A stretch of 64,000 bases of DNA from Nomia melanderi (Eukaryota > Arthropoda > Insecta > Hymenoptera > Halictidae). Below the pieces are notes generated by a model, which was not told where the DNA came from, made no database searches, and worked only from the letters and a program-made list of their open reading frames with translations. This document shows, piece by piece, positions 23,360 to 34,330 of this stretch (positions are counted from its first letter, which is position 1; every line of letters begins with the position of its first letter). The stretch covers positions 26,321,160 to 26,385,159 of the forward strand of contig NC_134999.1 in the NCBI RefSeq assembly GCF_051020985.1. The letters run 5' to 3'. The translations under genes and the position numbers were made by a program.

Positions 23360-23635
23360 TTAACCTGTTAACTGTGGAATTTAATTACAAAAATCTCTGG
23401 TAATGCTCGCAATGAAATTGAAGAATGAAGTGTATACTCGTCTAACGCCGGCCAAGTGCACTTATAATATTCTACTGCACTTATATAACTCTAACGAAAA
23501 GTTAAAGCAAAACGAAGAAGAATTACATGTCCATCTACAAAATTAATAATTTATTAATATCATCAATATCATTTATTAGTATCATTTTAATTTTAAGATG
23601 ATATGTATACTCATCGAACGCAGTTAACTGGCTAA
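23360..23635 (+). mobile_element. M3 TTAA MITE, joined to M6
   Basis: It begins TTAACCTGTTAACTGTGG and ends GCAGTTAACTGGCTAA. Diagnostic blocks are AATGAAGTGTATACTCGTC, GAAGAAGAATTACATG and TTAAGATGATATGTATAC. A small expansion (TATCAT repeats near 23565) makes it 276 bp instead of about 251 bp. The terminal CTAA (23632-23635) is also the first tetranucleotide of the following M6 element. Confidence 0.75.
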
Positions 23636-23880
23636 CACGTCGAATATCGTACAATGTCATACAGCAAAATACACAAAATGGAGAAAATATAATATTAAAT
23701 CATTGGATTGAATTGCACTATATTATTATTGCACGTTCACCCAGCTGAATGCCACCGCATTGGGTAGAATTATTTATGATATAGAAACATTTTCAAATAG
23801 TCATCGTTTAATTGAGTGAATTATAATAATTCGATCTGATTGGGGGTTAGCGGTGACCTCCATGACACTCAAAGTGTTAA
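23632..23880 (+). mobile_element. M6 TTAA MITE, copy 1
   Basis: The left end is CTAACACGTCGAATATCG and the right end, on the minus strand, TTAACACTTTGAGTGTCATG. The interior (CATACAGCAAAATACACAAA, then ATATAATATTAAATCATT) is closely matched at 45934-46181. The GGTTAGCGGTGACC block near 23846 corresponds to the GGTCACTGGTGACC palindrome of the other copy. 249 bp, non-coding. Confidence 0.8.
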
Positions 23881-24329
23881 ATTGTTATGGATGTTACTTG
23901 TAATGTGAACTGTGAATATAGACTTTATTCTGAGTTTAAGAAGTGAAATACAGTGAAGATCTTGTAAAATATAGGTGATGCGTGAGACACAATAGCATAG
24001 TAGTATAGTAGCAGACGCAAAATTTAGCAACAAAAATTGTATTTTATTACAAAAACTGTAAATTCTATTTTGAACGAATATTATGTGATATTTGCGTTAA
24101 AAATTTATATAAGTAAATGTATAAATGAAGTATACATTTCGCAAAGGACTTAATAATTTGAACAGTATGTATTAAAAATTCATTAAAAATTTTAATCGTC
24201 CTCAGCCTCTTATTTAACCAAAAGTTAAAACACATTAAACAATAAATCATCAGTAATGTTCAAATGAAAATTTAAAAACGACAAGAGAACATATTAACAG
24301 CTTCAGGAAGGAAAACTTCTAAATTCCTA

Positions 24330-24900
24330 AAATTCTTCGCTTGTTCCTCTGCAGCTGGTGAAGCTGCAAGTTAGCTCGAATCCAGTGCACATCGTTGGCA
24401 AGCAAGTTAGCTGGAACCGTGCACAATTAGACACCTGCGCGGTCACGCAGACATCGCTTGTAATTTGAGTCATTATCTCTCGTCTTTGATGCCAGTGGCC
24501 GCCCGACGGCACAAAGGTGGTTACGTTTTCCACAATAGAAAGACCGTGCTCGTGTCCCATCGAATTGAAGATAAGATAAGGGAGGGATCGGGACCGCTGG
24601 TGGTAGCCAGCGAGAATTAGCCGATTCCCTGGTGAGCGTGCATGTTTCACCGAGCGATTCGAGATTTTGACCTTAACCTTCATCCCGCGGCTAACCCCGA
24701 TCCGGCTTCCCCTAAGATTAACGACGCCCCTTCCTTTGAACTCGAAATCCTCGTCGAGATAAGGCTGATAATACAGTCGAGTGGCAAAAAAGCTATTTAA
24801 CTTTTTCGAAATACGGCTGAGTTGGCTTTCACCAACTGCTGGCTGTTGACGTAATGACAAACGACGGACTGCCGTGCGATAAGGGCCCTCAGAAACTAGG
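24330..24900. promoter_or_regulatory. GC-rich island with clustered GATA sites; longest ORF of the window
   Basis: A 177-codon minus-strand ORF (24327-24860) is the longest in the window, but its translation shows no domain, signal peptide or repeat. No acceptor or donor flanks it. GATA-type sites cluster here: GAAGATAAGATAAGGG near 24568 and GAGATAAGGCTGATAATAC near 24756. I favour a regulatory element bound by GATA factors. A single-exon unknown gene on the minus strand is possible but unsupported. Confidence 0.35.
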
Positions 24901-25779
24901 TGACTAGATTAACCCTTCTCGGTTTGGAGTGTTCCCGGTTTTTCAACCCGGAACTTGCAATGAAGTTAGTTAATTCAGATGCAGTTTTAATGCAGCGCTT
25001 TTTTGTAATTCATTTGATAACTTTAGAGGAACCGTTACACCGCCGTGTGTAAGTTTTTACTATTACATGCAGGGATTTCGTAACGTGTAGAAATAAATTT
25101 TGGAGATGGTTTTAGCACATGGAAAGAATAGAGATATTTACATGTGCTTTATTATCTTTTTCTCTTTTATTGTCTTAGTCATCAAAATATAGTATTCTGC
25201 AGGTTAATTCGATAGCTTGGGTAGTGTTTTCAGTACCAATTTTAACATATAAATACTCATTTACTAATGAGTCCTTAGATTGACTGATTAAAACATCAAT
25301 TAAGATCTCAACTAGCTTTCAAGTTACGGCAAATTTGATTGTTCACAGACTCTACTGAACACTCATCACTTCTATTACCGAATCTGTTGACAATTTCCAA
25401 ACCTGCACCTGCCCAAACAATCCACCATAAGGTCCCACGCGAAACCAAATAAACTCTCTCCGTATATATTTCACACATCAATATTTGTCACCTGTTTTTC
25501 TAAACCAGTTTTAAAGCAAGCTAACCTACAAAGAATCTACAATTCCTAAACCCCTACCTCTCTGCGCGGCATTCATCAGAAACACCTTTACCTAACCAAA
25601 CAAGCCACGCATCTCTGAAGCAACTCAATATTTCCAGACATCTCCCAAACCCACTCAAACTCAATCAAACTAAAAACAGTCAACAATTCCCAAAAGCTAA
25701 CTCCACACACAGTTCCCCATAACCTCACACGCCGAGCAACCAAGAAACCACGGTACCCGTCACTGCTCGTTCCCATCGC

Positions 25780-26402
25780 CTAGAAGCTCATCCATACCTT
25801 CCCAAAGCGACTGTGTATGCCGCAACGGGCCACGGAACAATAATCGAACGTGGCACAGTTTCTTCCATCGGAACTATCGGTGAAGCAGCGCGGAACGCGC
25901 GAGGCATCCGGTGCGAGCGGAATAAAATTACCCCGTGCGCGGTGCACCCTCGAGATAGAAACACATGGCGAAGGGTGGAAGAGGGTAGCAGGTTGCAATC
26001 GAGCACCGCAACCCCCACGGAATCGATGAAGGGTCCAACGAGAGTGTGCGAAGGGAGGAGAAAAGTTGGAAAAGCTACTGTTGGCGAAGAGAAAGGAAAG
26101 CAGGCGAGATAAATCTGTTTCCAGGCGAAGATCATCGAAATTCCGAAGACGTAGTGGCAGTCGGGCGTGCGCACGTATTGGGACGGGGAACCCCGAAAGC
26201 AGATGGGGATTGATTGGCTCGTGTCTCCCCGGCGCCAGTGTAAAGGCGGCCCTCGCCGAGTCCCGGGGTTACAAAGGGTCTTATGCACGCGCGCACGCAA
26301 TCACGCACACGCCTGCCGGGTAAACACGGGCCGCTCGGTTACTTGTCGCGTCGATACATCGCGCGTCTAACGTCACGCGCGGTCTTGTGTACCAACGTAC
26401 AC
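25780..26402. promoter_or_regulatory. GC-rich island, candidate promoter or enhancer
   Basis: Dense CG dinucleotides (CGCGCGCACGCAATCACGC near 26288) and overlapping ORFs on both strands (170 minus, 99 plus) are typical of unmethylated GC-rich DNA and need not be coding. No splice-bounded exon is seen. An M8 pair follows immediately at 26406. Confidence 0.35.
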
Positions 26403-26405
26403 GAG

Positions 26406-26624
26406 GAGATCACTTGATGGCTAGCCTGAGAAAGGCGGATTGATCAGTTTCCATTTTTCCTTGCAGAATTTTCTGGTGGTTTTACTTTTTAATCTCTGGT
26501 ATCTTCGGTGACTAATTTAATGTTTGTCAATACGGTTACACGTAACCAGTCGAAAATATAACATTGTGAACTAGAAGGACACCTTTTGCTCCTGTGTCGT
26601 AGCGCTAGACATCAAGTCATCTAC
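26406..26624 (+). mobile_element. M8 inverted-repeat element, first of a tandem pair
   Basis: The left end is GAGATCACTTGATGGCTAG and the right end, on the minus strand, TAGATGACTTGATGTCTAG: an imperfect 19-bp inverted repeat. The interior has GTCAATACGGTTACACGTAA and GTGAACTAGAAGG. About 220 bp, no ORF. The next M8 copy starts about 12 bp later in the same orientation. Confidence 0.7.
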
Positions 26625-26635
26625 CAACTGTAGTG

Positions 26636-26865
26636 CTAGATCACTTGATGGTTAGGCTGAGGAATTCGGCTGATTGATCATCAAATGAATTTTAATTTTT
26701 TCTTATATAATTTTGTGTTGGTTTTATTTCCTAAGTACCAACAGTTTCGATCACTAATTTTCTATTCGTCAATATGATTAGATGTAATTAATCAAAACTT
26801 TAGATTGTACGCTAGAAAGATATCCATTGCCCCTGTATTGTTCTGTTCGACATCAAGTCGTGTCC
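26636..26865 (+). mobile_element. M8 inverted-repeat element, second of a tandem pair
   Basis: It starts TAGATCACTTGATGGTTAG and ends TTCGACATCAAGTCGTG. Internal blocks match the first copy (TTTCGATCACTAATTTTCTA, GTCAATATGATTAGATGTAA) but are well diverged. The pair therefore arose by an old tandem duplication or by two insertions, not recently. Confidence 0.65.
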
Positions 26866-27413
26866 TAACAGTACTTGCATGGGGTGATGTTTGTGCACAT
26901 CACGTGAGATTCTGACCCGCGCGCAGTGTAGATGGGTACATTCTTGTTCGGAAGTTATTGAACGTTTTATTGAATTGTAGAGTGTTTGATTTTGATTGTA
27001 ATGAAGACGCTTATTGGTTTTAAGAAATGTTCGGTTGTGTAAGGAGATTTTTGAAAAATGAATAATATTCCAGTGTTTTAGGTTAATGACAATATGGTAG
27101 CGAAATATATAGCTTAAATATCGAAAGATTGTTTAGAAGGTGTAGAAAATATTAAAGAAATGAAATTAATGAAATGACGTCAAATGTGAAACATTAAATC
27201 GATAGAAAAACTGTGCGATGAATTAAAGTGAAGAATATAATAATGTAAAAAACCTGCAATTAGGGCTACAGAATATTTAAAAAATAGAAAAATATTATTC
27301 TATGTATATTAGCAAACTAATTATTAGAATGCCAAAATTAATAAAAATGTTACTGTAAGTATATGGAGGATATTTGTGCTTTAATAATATTGTATCCACA
27401 ATTAATACAAGAA

Positions 27414-27652
27414 TTGAATTCCAGCATCGTCCATCAGTCGCCAATTGATTTCATGCAGCAAAATTCTAAAGTTCGATAGTTACTATTAAATTTCGTCTAA
27501 TGCATTAATATGTGAAATATTTAAATAAAATACTTTTGTTCCTCAGTTTATATGCGATTTCTCGTCCAGTCACATTCGGAAAACATCGTCTGTAGCTCAT
27601 TAGAAAATATTAAGTATTTCCAGTGAAAAACTTTTGGAGTGCAAAGAATTAA
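27414..27652 (+). mobile_element. P2 TTAA MITE, decayed copy
   Basis: It runs from TTGAATTCCAGCATCG to GGAGTGCAAAGAATTAA. It shares CAGCAAAATTCTAAAGTTCG, TACTTTTGTTCCTCAGTTTA and TCATTAGAAAATATTAAG with 38328-38573. The left terminus is strongly degraded and the right TTAA (27649-27652) is kept. Confidence 0.6.
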
Positions 27653-27819
27653 AGTTTTTAAAAATCATTTTAAAATAACAATAAAATAATATTTCACAAA
27701 ATTTTCTTCATCTTCAAATTTGTTAAATACATTTCTAATCACTAATGTTTCTCGGTGAAATCATCATCCTCAACGGTCCGAATCATCATCTTCGATCTAT
27801 ACCGAATTTCGGTAATCAT

Positions 27820-28380
27820 ATAATGACTTTCGAGCATGAGTGTACACAATGCGGGCGTTTAGAGAGGCACGTGCAAAAGTACACACTGCATGTACACAGC
27901 GATACGAACGCGTACGTTTCTGCAAGGCCCAGCCACGGAAACATAGATACGTGTACGCACGGTAATTCATACTGGAGCGGCTCATACACACTTCATAGAG
28001 GGCCGTACACGTGTGCGGGACGTTGTAGAGTCGTATAGATCATAAGAGACGCATGTGAGAGGGGGGTGTACGCACACGACGCCATACATCAACCGTGCGA
28101 GAACGTACGCGATAAACCTGGCGCGAGTACGCGCGCGCGAGCGTGCGCACGCCTGTATTTTAAGTACACGGTACCCTAATTCTGGACACAAACGTCCGGC
28201 ACGAGTGTTACGAACAAGCTGTATCGAGCACTAGCTATTGTTGCGGGTATTATTTGCCACTAATCAAAACGGTTGAAAGCGTGCGCGATGAGGGAATCGG
28301 AACGGGAGAGAATTTGAATGCGTGCAGTGGCTGCAAAGTTGGATAATTAGATATTTGGGAAAGGGAACAGAGCGCCAACT
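27820..28380. promoter_or_regulatory. GC-rich island with many GTAC/CGTACG words
   Basis: Repeated ACGTGTACG, GTACACG and CGCGCGAG words run through 27880-28150. Short ORFs on both strands (97, 64 and 69 codons) overlap and look like compositional artefacts. A similar GTACGCG-rich texture recurs at 50280-50480. No exon is seen. Confidence 0.3.
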
Positions 28381-28407
28381 GTGATGATCTTGAAATATTA
28401 TATATTA

Positions 28408-28655
28408 TTAGTCCCTTATTCTACGATTTATTTCACAACTATGATCGATAGAATCACTCTATCATTAATAATTTATTGATAAGAAGAGACAAATTCTAGG
28501 CATATTCCATGTCTACGTTTACTCTAAAGTATAACTGTTAACAGAAGAATAATATTTAATTTGAATCCATAAGAATTGAGTAATATTTATGTTTGTTAAA
28601 TTTTGTTTAAAATCTTCACCACGAGTCTGGCACGTTATTACAAGGCAAGAGAAAA
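28408..28655 (+). mobile_element. P3 TTAA MITE, decayed copy
   Basis: It starts TTAGTCCCTTATTCTACG and proceeds with AACTATGATCGATAGAATCA, CATATTCCATGTCTACGTTT and ATTTATGTTTGTTAAATTTT in the same order and orientation as the 7618 copy. The right terminus (GTTATTACAAGGCAAGAG) has lost a clear TTAA. Confidence 0.7.
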
Positions 28656-29093
28656 ATTTTATATTCTTCTTAGTCCGATCATTATCTTCTGTTTTTACTT
28701 ATTTTCAGTATTAACACAGTTCTCATACATTTTGTGAAATAGAAATAAAAGATAGAAATATTTTTCTCTAGTAATTTTGTTTACTAAATGTCTTGAAGTT
28801 ACGATTTCGGATAACTCTTTCTCGAAGATTTTCATTGTACTTTAACTAAAATATTTTTGACAATATGTATTCAATTATGTATGTATTGTTTTAGGGTTCA
28901 GAATTTCCAGTTGAAGTTCATGATAAAGAAATGAATACTTATGAATTGTAATCACCAATTTGTAATATGATGCTTGTCAGATTAAGATACTATTAGACAG
29001 TAGGTAGGTTGACTGTTAATTAGAAAATTCCTAGAGATCAAAATTACGCACCAAATTATTACTAATTAAATTATATTACATTGAGATCACTCG

Positions 29094-29344
29094 TTAACCC
29101 GTTAAGCGTGGAGTTCAGTTTCATAAATCTCTTATTGCGTGCGCAATAAAATCAAATAATCAAGTGTATACTCGTCAAATGTAGGCCAAATACACTTGTA
29201 ACAAATTCTAATGAAAGACTAAAGCGAAACGAAGAAGAATTACATGTTTATTTGAAAAAATCAGTGATTTATCCTTGAAAAAGTTAGCACCATTTAGAGT
29301 TTTAAGATGACGTGTGTACTCGTCAAACGCGGTTAACTAGTTAA
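29094..29344 (+). mobile_element. M3 TTAA MITE, well-preserved copy
   Basis: TTAA at 29094-29097 and 29341-29344. The left end is TTAACCCGTTAAGCGTGG and the right end, on the minus strand, TTAACTAGTTAACCGCG. At 251 bp it carries all M3 blocks, including TCAAGTGTATACTCGTCAAA. The final TTAA is followed by CCCTTTCGAGAC, which resembles a P-type terminus, so another element may have begun there and been lost. Confidence 0.8.
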
Positions 29345-29359
29345 CCCTTTCGAGACAAA

Positions 29360-29945
29360 AATCATGTTGACCAGCGCAATTAACCGAAGGCTGGGCAGCA
29401 TGGTAGCCTATCCGGTCGGTCTGATTGCGGACCTGCTCCGCCACCACGCCCTGACCCACGCGATTTTCAAGATATCCGACACACGAGCCACGGTAGGGTC
29501 GCTAGACGCTAAGGGGTCAACCAACTCCGACCCCTCGTCGTTGGCTCTACCCTTCACGCCGCCTCGATACAAGCCTTACCGAAACTTTCCTCCGCGGCTG
29601 ACGTGTACTTAAATAGCCGGCGAGTAGATCGAAATAGAAACTTACCCGTGCGGAGATCGCCGACGAATCGGTCGTCGAGTCCTCGTCCAATGAGCCGCGG
29701 TGATTCATCTGAAACAAAACCACGGACGCTTGTTAGATCGGTCCCATGCCCCGCGGGGATTTCGAGCCACCGCGCAGGGTGAAGTGGGAGCACGTGAGCG
29801 AGGGGAGCGATGGAACTTGTCGAGTGAACCTGTGTATTTGTGGTTGCGAGCAGGAATGCCCTAAGTCGTGTGTTTTCTGCTTTTGCAGATCGTTGTTGGT
29901 AATTTTTGTTCATCGATGAACTGGTAGTAGTTTTTCATGTTCGTG
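29360..29945. promoter_or_regulatory. GC-rich island surrounding the minus-strand exon
   Basis: GC-rich DNA extends about 280 bp to the left and 230 bp to the right of the exon. The plus-strand ORF at 29364-29612 and the long minus ORF at 29554-29913 overlap it, but the latter runs through both splice sites in another frame and is a shadow. The island may hold splicing or transcriptional regulatory sequence. Confidence 0.35.
29646..29708 (-). CDS. 63-nt internal coding exon of an unidentified minus-strand gene
   Basis: Read on the minus strand, a CTAAC branch-point-like motif and the tract GTGGTTTTGTTTCAG (29709-29723) precede the exon, and a perfect GTAAGT donor (29640-29645) follows. The exon is exactly 21 codons and open in phase 0. 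It translates as MNHRGSLDEDSTTDSS followed by AISAR, a Ser/Thr/Asp-rich segment that would suit a disordered linker. Third positions are mostly G or C. A second frame (offset two) is also open; the third is stopped at once. It could be a symmetrical cassette exon or, since it opens with ATG, a start-containing exon. I do not recognise the protein. No neighbouring exon of this gene is visible, implying long introns. Confidence 0.65.
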
Positions 29946-29952
29946 TGCAGTT

Positions 29953-30436
29953 GGGAGATGACTCGATGTCTAGTGGAACGGCATAGGGGCAAGAGGTGTT
30001 CTGGTTTACAGTTTTATAGCTTTGATTGGTTACGTGTAATCGTATCGACGAATAGTTAATTAATGATTGAAAATATTGGAAATGGGTGATGAAATAATAA
30101 AACAGTATATATTTTTCAGTGTGACTTTATTATAACGGCTTTGAAAAACACGTCTAGCTCTTTCAAGTTCTCGAATGCGAATGACTCGGAACATCCAAAA
30201 GTAAGTTGGGGTCCGCTTTTCTTTACAAGACGCCTATCCTCGACTTTACTAGCGCCTTTGTTTAGACTAAAGATGTATGAACGTTGGGCATTTTTGCTTT
30301 TGCTAGCTTAGCATTAGTAATAATTCAACAGAAAATATGACGAGTTAAGAAATAAAGTAAACAGGAACTTGGGTGAGGAAAAATGAAAACTGATCGACCA
30401 GTCGACTTTCTCAGTCTAGCCATTAAGTTATCTCCT
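29953..30436 (-). mobile_element. M8 element, reverse, with about 280 bp of extra interior
   Basis: The left end GGGAGATGACTCGATGTCTA and the right end CTAGCCATTAAGTTATCTCC form the M8 inverted repeat. Near the left end TTGATTGGTTACGTGTAATC matches M8 in reverse. Near the right end GAAAACTGATCGACCAG and TTTCTCAGTCTAGCC match the other side. Between about 30075 and 30360 lies sequence not found in the 220-bp copies, either an insertion or a longer parental form. Confidence 0.6.
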
Positions 30437-30802
30437 AGCAGTACATCCAATTCTGTATTTACATGAGAGATAGGGTAATTCTGGGTGAGTCGGCTTTATC
30501 AGGATGGCTCTTCCGATCTCGTTTAGATTAGATTGTCAAATATTTGTGTATATTTTTTACACTAATACAGATATTTCGTTGTTGTGAGTTTTGTGAAAAT
30601 TTGAACAAAATTTCAAGATACTCATTATAGTCCCTAATTGAATATACAAATAAAATGTTAGTCAAATTTTTATATCATTTAGCAAGAAAAATTGAAGATC
30701 CTAGGTAAATCACGAAGAGATAGGATTTTCGAAAGTCCTTTAATGGTCCATATTACCGGCAGAGGGTTAAATATCAATGATATTTACGATGTAATACTTC
30801 CT

Positions 30803-31055
30803 TTAACCTGTTAACTATGGAATTTAGTTTCCGAAATCTCGTTTTCCGCGCAATAAAATCAAACAATGAAGTGTGTACTTGTCAAATGCAGGACGAATGC
30901 ATTTAGGGTATATTGTAATGAAAAACTAACGAAAAGCAAAGAAGAATTACATGTTTATCTGAAAAAATAAAGAATTTATTGTTGAAAGAATTATATACTA
31001 TCATTTGAAGCTTTAAGATGACGTGCATATTCACCAAATACGTATAACTGATTAA
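30803..31055 (+). mobile_element. M3 TTAA MITE
   Basis: TTAA at 30803-30806 and 31052-31055. It starts TTAACCTGTTAACTATGG and contains GAAGTGTGTACTTGTCAAAT and GAAGAATTACATGTTTATC. The right end (CGTATAACTGATTAA) is decayed. Same orientation as the 29094 copy. Confidence 0.75.
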
Positions 31056-31206
31056 AAAAGTGGACCATCTCTCTTCAATTTACCCTACATTTCGTGTTAA
31101 CACTCTCATTGATCAAGTCCAATGGCCCTTTATGCAATAGACATCCATTGAAAAACAGGAAAATTTTGTATAATAAACTTTTAATTTACCGGAACTAAGC
31201 GTCCAC

Positions 31207-31392
31207 TTAACATTTAGAACTATCGAGCATTTAATAGATTATTTTCAGTTTCTTTAGACATTCAGTGTAATATTCAAATGAAACTATTTATTTTCAAGAT
31301 CATTTTGAATATTTTATGCTTTTAAGATATCAGTAACTGTGAAACAAAAAAATAGGAAGCGATTTTGATTGATACGGTAGTTCTAGTGTTAA
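31207..31392 (-). mobile_element. M2 TTAA MITE, reverse and slightly shortened
   Basis: TTAA at 31207-31210 and 31389-31392. Read on the minus strand it starts TTAACACTAGAACTACCG and continues TTACTGATATCTTAAAAGC and AAATAGTTTCATTTGAATA, as in 36111-36330. The region between the last two M2 blocks is missing, giving 186 bp instead of 220 bp. Confidence 0.75.
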
Positions 31393-31725
31393 TACACTGT
31401 AGTTATATAGAACTGTGCATTCGAATCACGTGTGATACATGGGTGTACAAGTTTCTATGTTCAATAAATCACGTATGAATCATGGACAGTGAACGTGTTA
31501 AAAATACTCTGTATCTATAGAAAAATAAAGATTAGTTGCAGACCTAAGGAATCAGTAAAGTAATACAATGAATCATATGGAAATTCGTGTTAGAATTTAG
31601 ACGATTAGTTAAATATATTAATTAAACCAAATCATAGGGAAAGAAAATAAATTTTTTTCTAACTCGTAGTAAATCAAACAAGCCAAACAACAAAAAAAGT
31701 TCGTGTAAAGATAGAATTAGATGTA

Positions 31726-31933
31726 TTAGGTTATTACAAAAGTTTCATTTGTTTTAGTACTACATAATGAATACACGATACTTTACGGTTTATGTCATTT
31801 GATTGAATTAAGCACAATCCATTCCGATTTGTGGCCTTTCTCTTTTCTTCAGAACCTACAAAATCTCATTATTCAATAGTTTCTGACTGAATATTGCGAA
31901 CAGAATACGAAAGAAACTTATGGGACAGTCTAA
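31726..31933. mobile_element. Mariner-like MITE with TA duplication
   Basis: The left end, TTAGGTTATTACAAAAGTTT, and the right end, on the minus strand, TTAGACTGTCCCATAAGTTT, are inverted and flanked by TA (31724-31725 and 31934-31935). TTAGGTTGTCCCAAAAGTTTC-like termini are typical of mariner-family elements in insects (established knowledge). 208 bp and no transposase ORF, so it is an internally deleted derivative. Confidence 0.75.
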
Positions 31934-31984
31934 TACAGGTATATCTTCTTTGGAAACAAGAAATTTGTTTAGCATTTTTTTTAA

Positions 31985-32545
31985 AAAAGACACTGACTTG
32001 ATAGATTTTCTAAAACAGAAATTGCTTTACTATATCTTTCTAATATGAAAATGTCAATTGTATTTTGTTGATCTCTACTGAAGTGCAAACTAGTTTTATA
32101 AAAGTAATCTACATTGTTTTACAACTCAATTTATTGCAGTTGGAAGATTTATTTATTGGTGACCGACAATAAATTCCGATATCTTTGTATATTTTGAAGG
32201 GGAAACCTTTTTTCTCGAACAAAAATATAAATTTTATTTTGTAACTTTTGACTGAGCTTGTCAAAGATTAAATTTACGTTGCATTGCCATTTAGTCGCTT
32301 ATTTATGGTTGCAAAGCAGAATGCCATAAGTTACGTCTCTTTCATTTCAAAATCTAGGTGGAAGTTTCATTTATCAAAGAATGATAGTAGATCTCGATAT
32401 ATATCCTTGTATCCAGTTTTTGGGAAACAAAAACTGTTTTAACATATCTTTCTCGTCTGAAAATATAGGCTCTATTTTATAGGTCTCGATTGAGATCTAA
32501 ACTGAAGATTTCCAAAAATGTGACTTCCATTGTTTTGCCGTGTAA
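31985..32545. repeat. Three diverged tandem units, about 200 bp each
   Basis: A block of the form ATATCTTTCTxxTxTGAAAAT, followed by TATTTTxTxGxTCTCxAxTGA and then TACATTGTTTTxC, recurs near 32030, 32205 and 32440. The middle unit is the most diverged. No ORF. Old tandem duplication is the simplest reading. Confidence 0.45.
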
Positions 32546-33429
32546 TCATGGATGTATATTCGTAATATAAATGAGATCCGTTGCAAGTATAGACATTCTA
32601 GTTCTAGTTCTAAGAACTTAGTTGTGACTCATTGCAAACGTACGTATGTAACCGTGATTAACGAGAAGTCGCTTGCGGTAAGCATTGCTACTTTACTGTT
32701 CCACGAAACTAATAATAACGCGAAGATACTGAGCGTAACTTAGCCTATTTATGTTTGTTAACTCTGTTTGGAAACGTTTTTATTCATGAGAAATTGTGTA
32801 TACACCGCAAAATGGATATTTCTTTGATTCACCTTCGTTTCATGATTAACAATTAGTTCGTGGCAAAGAACCTTTGAACTGATCCATTTTAAGTACTGTT
32901 TACGTCTACTAATTACAAACAATTCAATTATCTTAAAAAGCAGTTGGTTAAAAATTTTCATATGGAAAACAATTCACTTAGGTAATTTGCAGAATTTTTT
33001 TATGATTGTCTTTCTTTGAATTTTTATGAATTCTTATGAGCTTTTTCTGAATTTTGTAGTAACCTTCGTCAGTTTCTAAAATTATCAGATTTAATCAAAT
33101 CGAATACGTAGACACAAAAATTCTGATTAATTATTTCGAATATTGTACAGGATTAAAAATATTGATAGGTTGCAAAATTCAATCAAACGGAATTTCCGTT
33201 AAATTGAGAGAAATACTGCTAGAACAATTGTTTTACGGAGTCCATTCATTAATCCAATTTCCAATAGCTGGGAATTATACATTTAATTAGTTTGTTATAA
33301 ATTCTATATTTCAATTTATAAAAACCTTTGTCGATCAAAGAGCTATGTTTACGTATACTTGTAATACACAATATTATTATTAATTGGCGTAATATGCTGT
33401 ATTCGATTCGATACACTTGTGTCAACTTG

Positions 33430-33830
33430 GTTTTAATGAATACATTCCTTCTTTGAAAAATTCGAAACGTTTAGAATTAATATATTCTAAACACGTCGTT
33501 ATTCTAACTACTGTTTCGAGTTTATCACGCACTTATTTTGCAAATCAATACTGCACTGTTCTGTTGCTTTGTTTACATTTTGAACGGTTTTTGCGACATT
33601 ATTTCCAAGTTTAAATTCATATAAGAAAATTGCACGAACGGAAATTAAACGATGCAAAAAATTAGTTATTATGCTCAATTCGAAAGAACATGTTTGCAAA
33701 AAGTTACTCTGATAACCGACACTGAAACTGTTTAAAAGGTTATATGAAAAACATAGAAATAACAGTAACGGGAGTACAAACATTTATGTTTAAGAAAAAT
33801 TCGACATTTCATATTACATGACCTAATATT
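33430..33830. repeat. Dispersed 400-bp repeat of unknown type, copy 1
   Basis: Ordered shared blocks link this to 51570-51985: AATTCATATAAGAAAATT, ACACTGAAACTGTTTAA with ACAATGAAACTGTTTAA, GGAGTACAAACATTTAT with GGAGTATAAACATTTAT, and TCGACATTTCATATTAC. On the minus strand this copy is open for 91 codons (33508-33783), containing KLGNNVAKTVQNVNKA. The other copy gives a similar but stop-interrupted reading. It may derive from an old coding sequence, but I cannot name it. Confidence 0.5.
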
Positions 33831-33989
33831 TACTTACTACTAAAGGACTGAGTATGAGATTATCGTGACGCATGAATCGAAGTTGACCATAATTCTTATG
33901 ACGCGTTATCTGCGGAATGATACTGTCCCTTCCTGCTGTGTAGTCAAGGATCCCCGTTTTGAGAGTCGAATTTCTGTGAACAGAAACAC

Positions 33990-34330
33990 TCGTCGGACTA
34001 GGAGTCATGTTTCAACAACCGGTGACTAGTCAGAGGATCTCGAGTATTCTGCTGGAAATTCGAGAGAACTATGACTGAAAAAAGGGAAAGATAAAATACG
34101 CGGGTAGCAACTATACTAACTTCGTTTTTGCTTTCGTTTATTTATTGTTTCGAACACTGGGAGCAGCGCGCTGAAGTTCCTCAGACTTCCTCGGATGTCC
34201 ACAGTCGACAAAGATTGCACTTCGATAGCCTAGCCGATGGAAATTTTCTTTTTTCGAACGGGAGAGAGGAAAGTTTATACACAACTGGAGTTCAAACGAT
34301 CGATGCACTCGAGCCTTCTTCATAAGGAAA
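33990..34330. other. GC-richer patch, function unclear
   Basis: Sequence around GGGAGCAGCGCGCTGAAG (34159) is richer than its flanks, with short ORFs on both strands. No splice site pair or domain. The rest of 34330-35900 is AT-rich with nothing supportable. Confidence 0.25.

Noticed and set aside
24327..24860. 177-codon minus ORF as a protein-coding gene
   Set aside because: No domain, no splice context, no start-site evidence; lies in a GC-rich island where stop codons are rare by composition.
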